Shown here: positions 42,531 through 52,205 of the stretch, one piece after another | Layout: each line of letters starts with the position of its first letter | Numbering within the stretch: position 1 is the stretch's first letter | Assembly (NCBI GenBank): GCA_033764335.1 | Contig: JANRJC010000010.1 | Coordinates: 1 to 64,000, forward strand | DNA length: 64,000 nt | Reading direction: 5' to 3' | Source of the DNA: JAGQVA01 sp033764335 | Lineage (GTDB): Bacteria > Bacteroidota > Bacteroidia > J057 | Notes under the pieces: model-generated | Seen by the model: the letters and a program-made list of their open reading frames with translations, nothing else | Told to the model about the DNA's origin: nothing | Database searches by the model: none | Made by a program: the position numbers and the translations under genes

Positions 42531-44102
42531 ATGAAGTACATTAAGTATGTTTTAATCTTCTCGGTTACAGTTCTTCTTGCGAACGGCTGTACCAAAAATT
42601 TCGAAGAATTGAATACGCGCCCCGATGCTCTTATTGCATCCAACGTTGACGGCTCTTTGCTTGGACAGGGTTTTGCACGTGCACAGTATTATGCAATGCA
42701 CGGTGAACACTGGCGTTTTCAGATTTCAGAGAATCTTTTCTCGGATCTCTACTGCCAGTATTTCGCAACCACTGCTGCGAATTTTGACTCCGACCGTTAT
42801 GTAGAAGTGGGTCGTTGGATTGACCTCTGCTGGAGTTCTTTTTACGGTGAAGCCGCTCCGAATATTAAATTCGTCGAAGACTTTGCTCGCGAAAATGATC
42901 TTCCCGTGGAAGAAGCCATTGCCAAAATCTGGCGTGTGCAAGGATACCACCGTATCACCGACTACTGGGGTCCGGCCATCTATTCCCAGTTTGGAAACGG
43001 CGAAACCAGTGTTGCTTATGATACTCAGGAAAGCATTTACAAAAGTTTTTTTGTAACGCTTGACGAAGCGGTAGCTACTCTCAACTCCCACCGTGGCGAA
43101 AACGTATTTGGAAACAATGACCAGATTTTTGGCGGAAGTGTGGACAAATGGATCGTTTTTGCTAACTCCCTCCGCCTGCGTCTGGCCATGCGTATCCGTT
43201 ATGTAGAACCTGCTCTCGCCAAAGCGGAGGCAGAAAAAGCTGTAGCGGCTGGTGTAATGGAAGACAATTCTGACAATGCGTGGATTGCTACCACCGTAAA
43301 CTCCCTCAACCCTTTCACCACGATCACCAACTGGGGGGAATTCCGGATGAGTTCCCTGATGGAAAGTATCCTAGAAGGTTACAATGACCCTCGTATCGGT
43401 GTATATTTCAGCCCTGCGGACGAAGGTGACTCCGACGGCGATGGCAGTCCTTACGAAGGTCTCCGCAACGGCCAGGCAAAGGTGGACAAAATCCCGGCCC
43501 TTAATACCGGAAACTCTGACGTAGGTCCGGCTTACCTTCCCGAAGGCAAAGGCGGAACCAACCCTCCGATCATTGTTATGACCAGTGCAGAGGTTTACCT
43601 CCTCCGCGCCGAAGGTGCGTTGATTGGCTGGAGCATGGGTGGTTCTGCAAAAGAACTCTACGAAATGGGTATCCGTATGTCCATGAAAGACCGTGCCGGT
43701 GCTTCCGATACGGATATTGATACTTACCTCGCCAGCACTTCTACCCCCGTGGCTACCGGTGATGTTTTCAATACTCAGCCCTCCACCGATATCCCCGTAA
43801 AATGGGAAGATGGCGCTTCTCAGGAAAGGAATCTTGAGCAAATCATTACCCAAAAATGGATCGCTCTCTATCCCGACGGATGGGAAGCTTTTGCCGAAGT
43901 AAGAAGAACCGGCTATCCGAAACTGATCCCGATTCTCAACTCCGACAATCCTGACCTGGGTACAACTGCAATTTTCAGAAGAATGACCTTTGTTGACGGC
44001 GAATTCAGCAACAACCGTGCAGCTACCGAAGCCGCACAGAGCCTGCCTGAACTCTCCGGAGGCGACAAAAACAGCACAAAAGTATGGTGGGATAAAAAAT
44101 AA
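42531..44102 (+). CDS. SusD/RagB-like nutrient-binding lipoprotein
   Basis: A 523-residue surface lipoprotein. The signal MKYIKYVLIFSVTVLLANGC ends in lipidated Cys20. It is followed by TKNFEELNTRPDAL and TPR-like helices (IWRVQGYHRITDYWGPAIYSQFG, DKWIVFANSLRLRLAMRIRYV). The C-terminal RNLEQIITQKWIALYPDGWEAFAEVRRTGYP is typical of the SusD-like_2 group. An acidic, possibly calcium-binding loop (EGDSDGDGSPYEG) is present at residues ~298-310. It partners the SusC protein encoded 110 bp upstream and is followed by a terminator hairpin. Confidence 0.93.
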   Translation: MKYIKYVLIFSVTVLLANGCTKNFEELNTRPDALIASNVDGSLLGQGFARAQYYAMHGEHWRFQISENLFSDLYCQYFATTAANFDSDRYVEVGRWIDLCWSSFYGEAAPNIKFVEDFARENDLPVEEAIAKIWRVQGYHRITDYWGPAIYSQFGNGETSVAYDTQESIYKSFFVTLDEAVATLNSHRGENVFGNNDQIFGGSVDKWIVFANSLRLRLAMRIRYVEPALAKAEAEKAVAAGVMEDNSDNAWIATTVNSLNPFTTITNWGEFRMSSLMESILEGYNDPRIGVYFSPADEGDSDGDGSPYEGLRNGQAKVDKIPALNTGNSDVGPAYLPEGKGGTNPPIIVMTSAEVYLLRAEGALIGWSMGGSAKELYEMGIRMSMKDRAGASDTDIDTYLASTSTPVATGDVFNTQPSTDIPVKWEDGASQERNLEQIITQKWIALYPDGWEAFAEVRRTGYPKLIPILNSDNPDLGTTAIFRRMTFVDGEFSNNRAATEAAQSLPELSGGDKNSTKVWWDKK

Positions 44103-44131
44103 CCCCCGCTCATTTTTGTGAAAATAAAAAA

Positions 44132-44162
44132 GGCACTAACCGTTTTGTTAGTGCCTTTTTTA
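44132..44162 (+). terminator. Terminator between the SusD gene and the enzyme genes
   Basis: Perfect 9-bp stem GGCACTAAC / GTTAGTGCC with loop CGTTTT, followed by TTTTTTATT and preceded by six A. It lies 29 bp past the SusD stop, so the downstream genes either have their own promoter in 44163-44214 or depend on readthrough. Confidence 0.85.
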
Positions 44163-44214
44163 TTAACTTTTCTCTTTATCCGGACAATATTCAATCTAAA
44201 ATCCCTTAGCCTCC

Positions 44215-47200
44215 ATGGTTTACCGAAATTGCCTGCTCCTGTTTCTATCGTTACTTTTTTTCGCTTGTGAGAACACTTCGGAAAAATCTTTTTCCCTACT
44301 TTCGGAAAACAAAACCGGTATTTCTTTTCAAAACACCTTGCAGGAAAGCGAGCAGTTTAATGTCTTAAACTACGGCTACTTCTACAACGGAGGAGGCGTG
44401 GCGATAGGCGATTTGAATAATGATGGACTTTCCGACATTTATTTTACCGGAAACCTCGTTGCCAGCCACCTTTACCTCAACAAAGGAAACCTTGAGTTTG
44501 AAGAAATCGCTGAAGAAGCCGGCGTAACGGCAGAAGGCCTCTGGAATACCGGTGTTTCGATGGCCGATGTCAATGCCGACGGGTGGCTCGACATCTATGT
44601 CTCCCGCTCCGCCGCCGCCGATCCTCAGGCGCGAAAAAACCTTCTTTTTATCAACAACCACGATCTCACTTTTACCGAACAAGCCGAACTTTACGGAATT
44701 GCCGATCCCGGCTACTCCACACAGGGACTATTTTTTGACTATGACCGAGACGGTGATCTGGATTTATTTGTGCTAAATCACTCGGTACAGGAATATGCCG
44801 GTTTTTCCCAATTACTGCATCAGTTGAAAACCCGTGAAAATTCTTTTTATGGTGACAAACTATACCGCAACGACCAAATTCCTCCGCCCGGGCAACCGCA
44901 AGGCAAATTTAAAGACGTAACCGGCTCCGCCGGTATTCTTACCAATGTCCTCGGTTTTGGTTTGGGTGTCGGCGCCGCCGATTTTAACCGCGACGGGTGG
45001 CCCGATATTTATGTTTCTAATGATTACAACGAACCCGACTATCTATACATCAACCAGCAAAATGGCTCCTTCAAAGAGAGCCTTTCCGAATACATAGACC
45101 ATGTTTCGCTTTTTTCAATGGGATCGGATATTGCCGACATCAATAACGACGGCCTGCCCGACATTCTTTCCCTCGATATGTTGCCCGAAGATCATTTCCG
45201 ACAGAAAATGAGCATTGGAGCCGATAATTTTGAAAAAAACCAACGCCTCGTCTCCGCCGGGTTTCACAAACAATACATGCGAAACATGCTCCAACTCAAC
45301 AACGGCAACGGGACTTTTAGCGAAATGGGGCAACTCGCCGGCATTTCCAATACCGACTGGAGCTGGGCCGCTTTGTTTGCCGATTATGACAATGATGGCT
45401 TCCAGGATTTGTTTATCACCAATGGCTACAAACGCGATTATACCAATATGGACTTCATGGCTTTTGCTGCGGATGAAAAAATCAAATCCGATCAAAAGAA
45501 CAAGGCTATCGCCCTCAAAGACCTGCTTTCGCAAATGCCACCAATTGAAGTACCCAATTATATTTACAAAAATAATGGCGACCTGACTTTTTCAAAAAAA
45601 ACCGATGAATGGGGGTTTGAAAAGGTTTTTCTTTCAAATGGAGCTGCTTACGGAGACCTCGACAATGACGGAGACCTTGATCTTGTGGTAAATAATGTCA
45701 ATGCTCCGGCCTCCCTCTACCGAAACAACCTCCCCAAATCCGACAGCAGTCATTTTCTTCGCCTCAAATTTATCGGAAACAATGCCAACCCCTTTTCAAT
45801 CGGTACCGAGGTTTGTGTAGTTTTCAAAGAAAAGGAAACCCGACTCTGCCAGACAATGATGCCGGTACGCGGCTTTCAATCATCGGTCGAACCTCTTCTG
45901 TTCTTTGGGTTGGGTAAAAATACCGCTATTGAATATCTCGAAATCCACTGGCCTACGGGTGAGTCCCAATATATTACCTCGCCACCGGTTGATACGCTTT
46001 TGGAAATCGCTCAGTTGGGCGGGGAAATTGCCCAAAACACTCCCGAAAGATCATTTTTATTTTCCCCCCAAAACCCACTTTTCGAGTATGTACACCTGGA
46101 GAATGCATTCGTTGACTTTAAAACTCAACCCCTGATTCCGCATTTTCTTTCCACACAGGGGCCGAAAATAGCCCGTGGCGATGTGAACGGAGACGGCAAA
46201 GAAGATCTTTTTCTCGGAGGTGCGAAAGGTTATCCGGGGAAAATTTTCATCCGGCAGGCAGACCTAACGTGGAAAAACCTCCCCCAACCTGCGTTGGAAA
46301 CGGACGCCGCTTCGGAAGATATGGAGGCTCTGTTTTTAGATGTGGACAACGACGGGGATAAAGACTTATATGTAACCAGCGGCGGGTACGAATTTGCACC
46401 CGAAGACCCGGCACTTCAGGATCGTTTATACCTCAACGACGGAAGAGGATTTTTTACCCGCGCAGCAAACGCCCTCCCCCTAATGTTTACCTCCGCCAGT
46501 TGTGTAACCGCAGCCGACATTGACAACGACGGAGACAGCGATCTTTTCGTAGGAGGAAGATTAATTCCGGGAAAATACCCGCTTGCTGCGAGGAGTTATA
46601 TTCTCCAAAATGATGGAAAAGGGCTTTATACCGATATAACCTCAAGCTTTTGCCCGGCTCTTTTACAGCCGGGAATGATTACCGATGCGCTTTGGACGGA
46701 CGTAAACGCAGATAAAAGCCCCGACCTCGTGATTGTAGGCGAATGGATGCCTGTTCGGATTTTTGTAAATACCCCCTCCGGGCTGAACGAAATTTCGGGG
46801 GCAGGCGGGCTTAATAAAAGCGAAGGATGGTGGAATGTAGTTTCAGCGGCGGATATGGATCACGACGGAGATACAGATTTTGTGGTGGGAAACTATGGTT
46901 TAAACACGCAGATCAAAGCAAGTGTAACCGAACCGGCCTCCCTTTACACCAAAGACTTTGACAATAATGGCACCATTGATCCGATCTTGTGTTATTATCA
47001 GGAAGGCAAAAATTATCCGATGCCGTGGCGAGACGACCTTATCGGACAATTGCCCAAACTAAAGGGAAAATACATCAAATACAGTGATTATGCAGAGGCC
47101 ACTATTACCGATATTTTTTCTTCGGAAGATCTAAAAGATGCCGAAGTATTGGAGGCCTTTACTTTTTCCACCTCCTGGATCGAAAATCAGGGAAATGGAC

Positions 47201-47541
47201 AGTTTCGCATCATCTCGCTACCCATCGAGGCACAGATTTCACCCGTATATGCCCTCATCCTCGAAGACATCAATTCCGACAGCCATCCGGACATTATACT
47301 GGCGGGCAACCTTAACGGAACCCGCGTCAAGCTGGGAGTCTATGACGGCAATCACGGGGTAGTTTTACAGGGTGATGGAAAGGGAAATTTTACCCCCATG
47401 AAACCCACCGCTACCGGACTAAAGATCACCGGAGAAGTAAGGGATATGGCTTGGGTAGAGGGTGGGCAGGGCAAAACCCTGATCATCGTGCGAAACAATC
47501 AACAACCCGAATTTTACAGACTTAATTCTAATCTGCCTTAG
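44215..47541 (+). CDS. VCBS/FG-GAP repeat lipoprotein with ASPIC/UnbV domain
   Basis: A 1108-residue surface lipoprotein (signal MVYRNCLLLFLSLLFFAC, Cys18). Numerous VCBS/FG-GAP blades with calcium-binding loops are visible: GVAIGDLNNDGLSDIYFTGN, MADVNADGWLDIYVS, AADFNRDGWPDIYVSNDYN, YGDLDNDGDLDLVVNN, ADIDNDGDSDLFVGGR. They form one or two beta propellers. An ASPIC/UnbV domain sits near residue 580 (EYLEIHWPTGESQYI). Such proteins are frequent partners of SusC/SusD loci in Bacteroidota, but their biochemical role is not established. Its stop is directly followed by the ATG of the dehydrogenase gene. Confidence 0.88.
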   Translation: MVYRNCLLLFLSLLFFACENTSEKSFSLLSENKTGISFQNTLQESEQFNVLNYGYFYNGGGVAIGDLNNDGLSDIYFTGNLVASHLYLNKGNLEFEEIAEEAGVTAEGLWNTGVSMADVNADGWLDIYVSRSAAADPQARKNLLFINNHDLTFTEQAELYGIADPGYSTQGLFFDYDRDGDLDLFVLNHSVQEYAGFSQLLHQLKTRENSFYGDKLYRNDQIPPPGQPQGKFKDVTGSAGILTNVLGFGLGVGAADFNRDGWPDIYVSNDYNEPDYLYINQQNGSFKESLSEYIDHVSLFSMGSDIADINNDGLPDILSLDMLPEDHFRQKMSIGADNFEKNQRLVSAGFHKQYMRNMLQLNNGNGTFSEMGQLAGISNTDWSWAALFADYDNDGFQDLFITNGYKRDYTNMDFMAFAADEKIKSDQKNKAIALKDLLSQMPPIEVPNYIYKNNGDLTFSKKTDEWGFEKVFLSNGAAYGDLDNDGDLDLVVNNVNAPASLYRNNLPKSDSSHFLRLKFIGNNANPFSIGTEVCVVFKEKETRLCQTMMPVRGFQSSVEPLLFFGLGKNTAIEYLEIHWPTGESQYITSPPVDTLLEIAQLGGEIAQNTPERSFLFSPQNPLFEYVHLENAFVDFKTQPLIPHFLSTQGPKIARGDVNGDGKEDLFLGGAKGYPGKIFIRQADLTWKNLPQPALETDAASEDMEALFLDVDNDGDKDLYVTSGGYEFAPEDPALQDRLYLNDGRGFFTRAANALPLMFTSASCVTAADIDNDGDSDLFVGGRLIPGKYPLAARSYILQNDGKGLYTDITSSFCPALLQPGMITDALWTDVNADKSPDLVIVGEWMPVRIFVNTPSGLNEISGAGGLNKSEGWWNVVSAADMDHDGDTDFVVGNYGLNTQIKASVTEPASLYTKDFDNNGTIDPILCYYQEGKNYPMPWRDDLIGQLPKLKGKYIKYSDYAEATITDIFSSEDLKDAEVLEAFTFSTSWIENQGNGQFRIISLPIEAQISPVYALILEDINSDSHPDIILAGNLNGTRVKLGVYDGNHGVVLQGDGKGNFTPMKPTATGLKITGEVRDMAWVEGGQGKTLIIVRNNQQPEFYRLNSNLP

Positions 47542-48327
47542 ATGAACATACAGGGAAAAAATATCCTCGTCACCGGCGGTGGCGGTTTTGGAGTAGGATC
47601 AGGTGTATGCCAGGCAGTAACTGTCTCGGGTGGAAAACTATTTATCAATGAGATTTCTGCCGAAAAAGCCGAAGCCGCCGCTAAAAAATACCCGGGTTCT
47701 GTACCGGTTGTCGCCGATGTAACCGACCCAGTGCAGATAGAACAGATGTTTAAAGAAATCAATCAAACCTACGGCCCCGTGGATGGTTTGGTAAATAATG
47801 CGGGCATCGGCCTGAGCAAAAATGCACATGAGGCGACCGAGCAGGAATTTTCCCACCTCTACGATGTGGACATTAAAGGAGTATGGCAAATGTCAAAAAC
47901 ATTTGTAAACCAACTCCTTTCTTACGACAAACCCGGAGCAATAGTCAATATCAGTTCGGTTCACGCCAAAGCGACTTCGTTACGTTACGCCCTTTATTGC
48001 AGTGCCAAAAACGCCGTCGAAGGCCTGACAAAAGGCATGGCCGTAGAACTAGGAAAAAAGAATATCCGGGTCAATGCCGTGGGGCCGGGTCTTGTGGATG
48101 CCGAACAAAATTACGACCTGATTCGAACCTGGGATCCCGATCCGGAAAAATGGATTCATCACCATACCCACGACCAGCAGGTACTTCGCCATCTGATTCA
48201 GGCAATAGATGTGGGTTATGCTGTGGTTTTTTTGTTGTCGGATATGAGTCGCTCCATCACCGGACAAACGCTCATGGTGGACAACGGCATGACCCTTACT
48301 TTGTACAATAATTCCTTTGTAGAATAA
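47542..48327 (+). CDS. SDR-family NAD(P)-dependent dehydrogenase
   Basis: A 261-residue classical short-chain dehydrogenase. The cofactor motif TGGGGFGVGSG lies at residues ~11-21, NNAG at ~86-89, the catalytic Ser in NISSVHA, and the Tyr/Lys pair in YCSAK. The C-terminal SITGQTLMVDNGM is typical. The glycine-rich loop has extra glycines compared with the usual TGxxxGIG. In context it would oxidise a sugar or sugar lactone. Start and stop abut its neighbours (ATG right after the previous stop; the next ATG right after its own), pointing to translational coupling. Confidence 0.88.
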   Translation: MNIQGKNILVTGGGGFGVGSGVCQAVTVSGGKLFINEISAEKAEAAAKKYPGSVPVVADVTDPVQIEQMFKEINQTYGPVDGLVNNAGIGLSKNAHEATEQEFSHLYDVDIKGVWQMSKTFVNQLLSYDKPGAIVNISSVHAKATSLRYALYCSAKNAVEGLTKGMAVELGKKNIRVNAVGPGLVDAEQNYDLIRTWDPDPEKWIHHHTHDQQVLRHLIQAIDVGYAVVFLLSDMSRSITGQTLMVDNGMTLTLYNNSFVE

Positions 48328-49458
48328 ATGAAAATCAGGCAAATCACCGCTTATGAAGTCATCGTCCCGGCTTTTCCCCAAAGGATTGAAAGCCGGGGAA
48401 TCCACAAGCCGCTGCACAAATTGCCCATTGGAGCAAAAGCGGGATGGTCGGTACAGTTTGATCAGATTGCAAAAGTTATCCTCCGCATGGAGATAGACAA
48501 CGGAGTCATTGGTTGGGGAGAATTGTATCGAAGTCACGACTGGAATGTGGTAGAAGACATAAGCCGGATTCTTTTAGGAAAAGATTTGCGATCTCTTTCC
48601 CTGCAAAAGCTTCCCTTTACTTTCTGCCGGGAGTATGACGGGTTTGAATGCGCCATTTGGGATGCTTTCGCCAAATGTCACAACCTGCGCGTGGTGGATA
48701 TCCTCGGTGGGCCGGTGAGGGACAAGGTGCGCATTGGCGCATGGTCCAGTCATCGGTTTACGGACGAAATTGCCGAGCTTACCCGCGAATTTGCAGGCAT
48801 GGGTTATGATTGCCTTAAATTTAAGTGCGACCTCGAAGATGATGTTGTAAGTTGGTGCCGGATTATCGCAGAGACTTCCCCCGACATGCAGGTGATCCTC
48901 GATCCCAACGAACGGTGGGAGTTTACCTACGAAACCCGCAAGCGGCTCGACGGCCTGGCGGAGGTGGGAAATGTCCTTTGCCTCGAAGACCCCATTCCCC
49001 GCTGGCTGCTTCAAGACTATGCCTCCCTGAGAAACTACAGTTCGGTTCCAATATGTCTCCATGTTTCCCTGCCCTATATTCTTCATGGCCAAAGAGTAAA
49101 AGATGCCATCCAAGCGATCCGGCTCGATGCCGTGGACGGGTTTAATTTTAACGGCGGGCTGGCAAAGTTTCAGCAATTGGATCATATTGCGGATGCCGCG
49201 GGTTTGCCCTGCTGGCATGGTTCGGAAATAGACCTGGGTATCCTAGAGGCGATGTACGTACATTCTTCGGCGGCGGCAGCCTCTTGTATTTGGCCGGGAG
49301 ACATATTCGGCAGATTGATTCGGCAACACGACCTGCTGAAAACACCCCTAAAAATAACCCCGCCTTATGTTTATCTTCCCGAAGGCACGGGGCTGGGAGT
49401 AGAACCCGACATGGCGGCAGTCAAAGAATTTTTACATCAAACCCGAATATTCGAATAA
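48328..49458 (+). CDS. Enolase-superfamily enzyme (mandelate racemase/sugar-acid dehydratase type)
   Basis: A 376-residue enzyme of the mandelate racemase/muconate lactonising group. The N-terminal capping domain is followed by a barrel with the KxK-type base (CLKFKCDLEDD), metal ligands Asp in ILDPNERW and Glu in CLEDPIPRW, and a C-terminal His in LPCWHGSEIDLGI. The third metal ligand is less clear: the expected strand reads PICLHVSLPYI. Members abstract a proton next to a carboxylate and either dehydrate sugar acids or epimerise them. Following the dehydrogenase, a sugar-acid dehydratase is the best guess. Confidence 0.8.
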   Translation: MKIRQITAYEVIVPAFPQRIESRGIHKPLHKLPIGAKAGWSVQFDQIAKVILRMEIDNGVIGWGELYRSHDWNVVEDISRILLGKDLRSLSLQKLPFTFCREYDGFECAIWDAFAKCHNLRVVDILGGPVRDKVRIGAWSSHRFTDEIAELTREFAGMGYDCLKFKCDLEDDVVSWCRIIAETSPDMQVILDPNERWEFTYETRKRLDGLAEVGNVLCLEDPIPRWLLQDYASLRNYSSVPICLHVSLPYILHGQRVKDAIQAIRLDAVDGFNFNGGLAKFQQLDHIADAAGLPCWHGSEIDLGILEAMYVHSSAAAASCIWPGDIFGRLIRQHDLLKTPLKITPPYVYLPEGTGLGVEPDMAAVKEFLHQTRIFE

Positions 49459-49460
49459 AT

Positions 49461-50342
49461 ATGTCAATACAGAACCCTTTTACCCCCGCCGATAATGACC
49501 GTTATGATATTTGGGAAATGCTTGTCCGGCGAGACATCGAAGCATTTGTCCGTGCAGACTGGTCAGCGGTAGCCGGAGACTTTATCGAAGAAGGATTTAT
49601 GGGCACAGACGCCCAAAAACTATCCAATCCCGACTCCTGGGTACTCGCTTTTCCAACGCTGGAGGTTTATCAGGAAGAATGGCTCCGACAGGCACAAATC
49701 TTCCGGCAGACCGAATGGGCGGAAGATTCACGGGTCGCTCTTTACCGCATAACTACCCTTCGCGACATCGAAATCAGTCAAAACAGCGCCGTCGTCCGAA
49801 AAAAATTTGACGGAAACCTCAAAACCCAAAGCGGGCAAACCGATACCCTTTGCTGGCAGACCCTTTACTACTGCCGGAAAATAAACGGACGCTGGAAAAT
49901 TGCCGGATTTACCGGTTATTTACCCAATCCCCTGGGACAAAGCCCTGCGGCGGATCGTCCTGCCCGAATGGTACCGGCGGGTGTTTCTCAACATAAAACA
50001 GCGGGCCCCTACTCACCTGTACTGGTAGTCAATCCACATCAACTGGTGGTGATTTCCGGTCAGGCATCCATTGACCCGGAGGGAAAGATCGTGGGAGATA
50101 CCATTGAAGAGCAGGCCGCTTATACCCTGAATAACTGCATGAGGTTATTACAAGCCGGAGGATGTACGGCGAGTGATGTTTTTAAAGTGAATGTATATCT
50201 GACCGACCTGGCCAACTGGCCCCGGTTTAACGAAGTGTATAAAACCTATTTTCCCGATCCGAAACCCGTAAGAACCGCCGTTCAGTCGGGGTTGTTATAT
50301 ACTTTACTGGTAGAAATTGAACTTTGGGCTGTAAAAAAATAA
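49461..50342 (+). CDS. NTF2/SnoaL-like domain fused to RidA
   Basis: A 293-residue fusion. ATG 49461, 2 bp after the previous stop, is preferred to the upstream in-frame start inside the neighbour. Residues ~10-155 resemble an NTF2/SnoaL-like cone (YDIWEMLVRRDIEAFVRADWSAVAGDF, then WQTLYYCRKINGRWKIAGFTGY). Residues ~170-293 are a RidA/YjgF domain (GPYSPVLVVNPHQLVVISGQ, IEEQAAYTLNNCMRLLQAGGC, VFKVNVYLTDLANWPRFNEVY, PVRTAVQSGLL with the conserved Arg). RidA hydrolyses reactive enamines/imines or acts on related small molecules. The fusion would place both steps on one polypeptide. Confidence 0.82.
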   Translation: MSIQNPFTPADNDRYDIWEMLVRRDIEAFVRADWSAVAGDFIEEGFMGTDAQKLSNPDSWVLAFPTLEVYQEEWLRQAQIFRQTEWAEDSRVALYRITTLRDIEISQNSAVVRKKFDGNLKTQSGQTDTLCWQTLYYCRKINGRWKIAGFTGYLPNPLGQSPAADRPARMVPAGVSQHKTAGPYSPVLVVNPHQLVVISGQASIDPEGKIVGDTIEEQAAYTLNNCMRLLQAGGCTASDVFKVNVYLTDLANWPRFNEVYKTYFPDPKPVRTAVQSGLLYTLLVEIELWAVKK

Positions 50343-50343
50343 T

Positions 50344-51102
50344 ATGTATTGGGACCAACTTACTTCACCGGAGATTGACGCGCTGGAACGAAGCATTCCC
50401 GTCATTCTTCCCATTGCGGCCACAGAACAACACGGCCCTCATCTGCCTCTGGCAACTGACCGGATGATTGGAGAACATTTTTGTCGGAAAATTCACGAGG
50501 CTATTCCGGAAAAAACCCTTATTCTCCCCATCGTCGCCATCGGATGCAGTGAACACCACATGGAGTTTGCCGGCTCACTGACGCTTTCACACGAAAGTTT
50601 CAGCCGCCAGGTCGAAGACATTCTAAAATCCGTAGCCATTCATGGATTTCGGAACCTCATTATCCTCAATAGCCATGGAGGGAATTTGGGGATCGGCACG
50701 GTGATTACCGAGAAGTTCGGATATCGGTATCCGGAAATCAAGATTACTTTTGTCACTTGGTGGAAAGTTGCCGGAGAAGCTCTTTTTCCCCTCAATGAGA
50801 GCGGCCCGGGCGGGGTGGGACACGCCTGCGAGTTTGAAACTTCCCTGATGTTGCTCATTGCCCCTGATCTGGTCAAAACCAAGCTGATCCGACAGGGTGC
50901 TAATGAGGCGACCTTTCCCTGGGCAGAAGGAGACATGCTCCGAGGCCCCCGAGCCGGATTTTACCGGACAATGAAAGCAATGACTCCGAACGGCGTTTAC
51001 GGTGACCCGCGCAAAGCCTCCACCGAAAAAGGCTGGGAAATCAGTCGTATTGTAACCGAATCCCTTGTTCAACTCATTACCGACTTAAGAAACGTCAAAT
51101 GA
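50344..51102 (+). CDS. Creatininase-family amidohydrolase
   Basis: A 252-residue metal-dependent amidohydrolase. Visible metal ligands are Glu and His in ATEQHGPHLPLATD with the following Asp, His in LNSHGGNLG, and Glu in HACEFETSLML. The GCSEHHMEFAGSLTLSHES stretch is typical. The family opens cyclic amides or lactam-like rings (creatinine, formamides in riboflavin/Fapy routes). In this operon it may act on a ring product of the sugar pathway; the substrate is unknown. Its stop overlaps the start of the acyltransferase gene by 4 nt. Confidence 0.88.
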   Translation: MYWDQLTSPEIDALERSIPVILPIAATEQHGPHLPLATDRMIGEHFCRKIHEAIPEKTLILPIVAIGCSEHHMEFAGSLTLSHESFSRQVEDILKSVAIHGFRNLIILNSHGGNLGIGTVITEKFGYRYPEIKITFVTWWKVAGEALFPLNESGPGGVGHACEFETSLMLLIAPDLVKTKLIRQGANEATFPWAEGDMLRGPRAGFYRTMKAMTPNGVYGDPRKASTEKGWEISRIVTESLVQLITDLRNVK

Positions 51103-52205
51103 TTACCACCGACACACCCATTGGCAAACGGCTATTGTCTCTCGACCTGTTCCGGGGGGCAACCATGTTTCTCCTCCTCGGTGAATCCGCCGAAGTGTAT
51201 CACGCTTTACACGAAGCGGCGGGAGAAACAGGTTTTTTCCACGCTGTAATGGTACAGTTTGATCACCATCCCTGGAACGGGCTGCGTTTCTGGGATCTGA
51301 TCCAACCCTTTTTTATGTTTATTGTCGGAGTTGCCATGCCTTTTTCCCTCAACAAACGACTGGAAAAAGGAGAACCCTGGGCACAGGTTTTTCGCCATAT
51401 CCTTTACCGCTGTGGAATGCTGCTACTTTTTGGCACGGGCCTTCACTGCGTGTATAGCGGAAAACTCGTATGGGAACTCTGGAATGTGCTGACCCAGCTT
51501 TCCTTTACGGTTTTGGTAACATTCCTCGTGATCCGGCTCTCCTGGAGAATGCAGCTAAGCCTGTCACTCGGACTTCTGCTATTGGCTGAAATCCTTTACA
51601 GGGCCTACGACCCGGCTTCGCCGTTTGTCAAAGATGCCAATTTTGGCTCCTGGTCCGACCTGCTGCTTATGGGCAAAATCAATGACGGCGGCGGCTGGGT
51701 TACGGTAAATTGCCTTTCCACTGCTGCTCATACGATATGGGGCGCGATGGCAGGAAACCTTCTCCTTTCGACCAAACCCGAAATAGAAAAGATCAAAACT
51801 CTTGTCATATTCGGCGGCATCGGACTGTTTTTGGGCTATAGCCTCGATTGGCTTAGCATTACGCCTATCATCAAACGCATTGCCACCACCTCTTTTGTAT
51901 TTGCTTCCGGTGGGTGGGCGTTGCTGACCCTTGCAGGGATGTTCTGGCTGGTGGACGTAAAGGGGTATCAAAAGAGCGTGTTTTTCTTTGCCGTTGTGGG
52001 TATGAATTCGATTTTCATTTACCTGTTTGCCAACATTGGCGGCGGTTGGCTTAATGGCCTGGTGCATATTTTCAACGACGGGGTATTCGGAGGAATCGGG
52101 TTTTCACCGCGATTTTACCACATTACCAATGCACTGCTGGTCTGGGGGGTCTATTGGTACCTGACCTATTTTCTTCATAAACACAAAATCTATTTCCGGA
52201 TATGA
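51099..52205 (+). CDS. HGSNAT-like transmembrane acyltransferase (DUF5009/DUF1624 type)
   Basis: A 368-residue protein with about ten transmembrane helices. The N-terminus (RLLSLDLFRGATMFLLLGESA) and the HHPWNGLRFWDLIQPFFMFIVGVAMPFSLNKRL signature match the heparan-alpha-glucosaminide N-acetyltransferase-like family, which moves acetyl groups across a membrane onto amino sugars in eukaryotes. In Bacteroidota such genes are common in polysaccharide utilisation loci and probably acylate or deacylate a sugar at the inner membrane. It overlaps its neighbours by 4 nt on both sides. Confidence 0.82.
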   Translation: MITTDTPIGKRLLSLDLFRGATMFLLLGESAEVYHALHEAAGETGFFHAVMVQFDHHPWNGLRFWDLIQPFFMFIVGVAMPFSLNKRLEKGEPWAQVFRHILYRCGMLLLFGTGLHCVYSGKLVWELWNVLTQLSFTVLVTFLVIRLSWRMQLSLSLGLLLLAEILYRAYDPASPFVKDANFGSWSDLLLMGKINDGGGWVTVNCLSTAAHTIWGAMAGNLLLSTKPEIEKIKTLVIFGGIGLFLGYSLDWLSITPIIKRIATTSFVFASGGWALLTLAGMFWLVDVKGYQKSVFFFAVVGMNSIFIYLFANIGGGWLNGLVHIFNDGVFGGIGFSPRFYHITNALLVWGVYWYLTYFLHKHKIYFRI

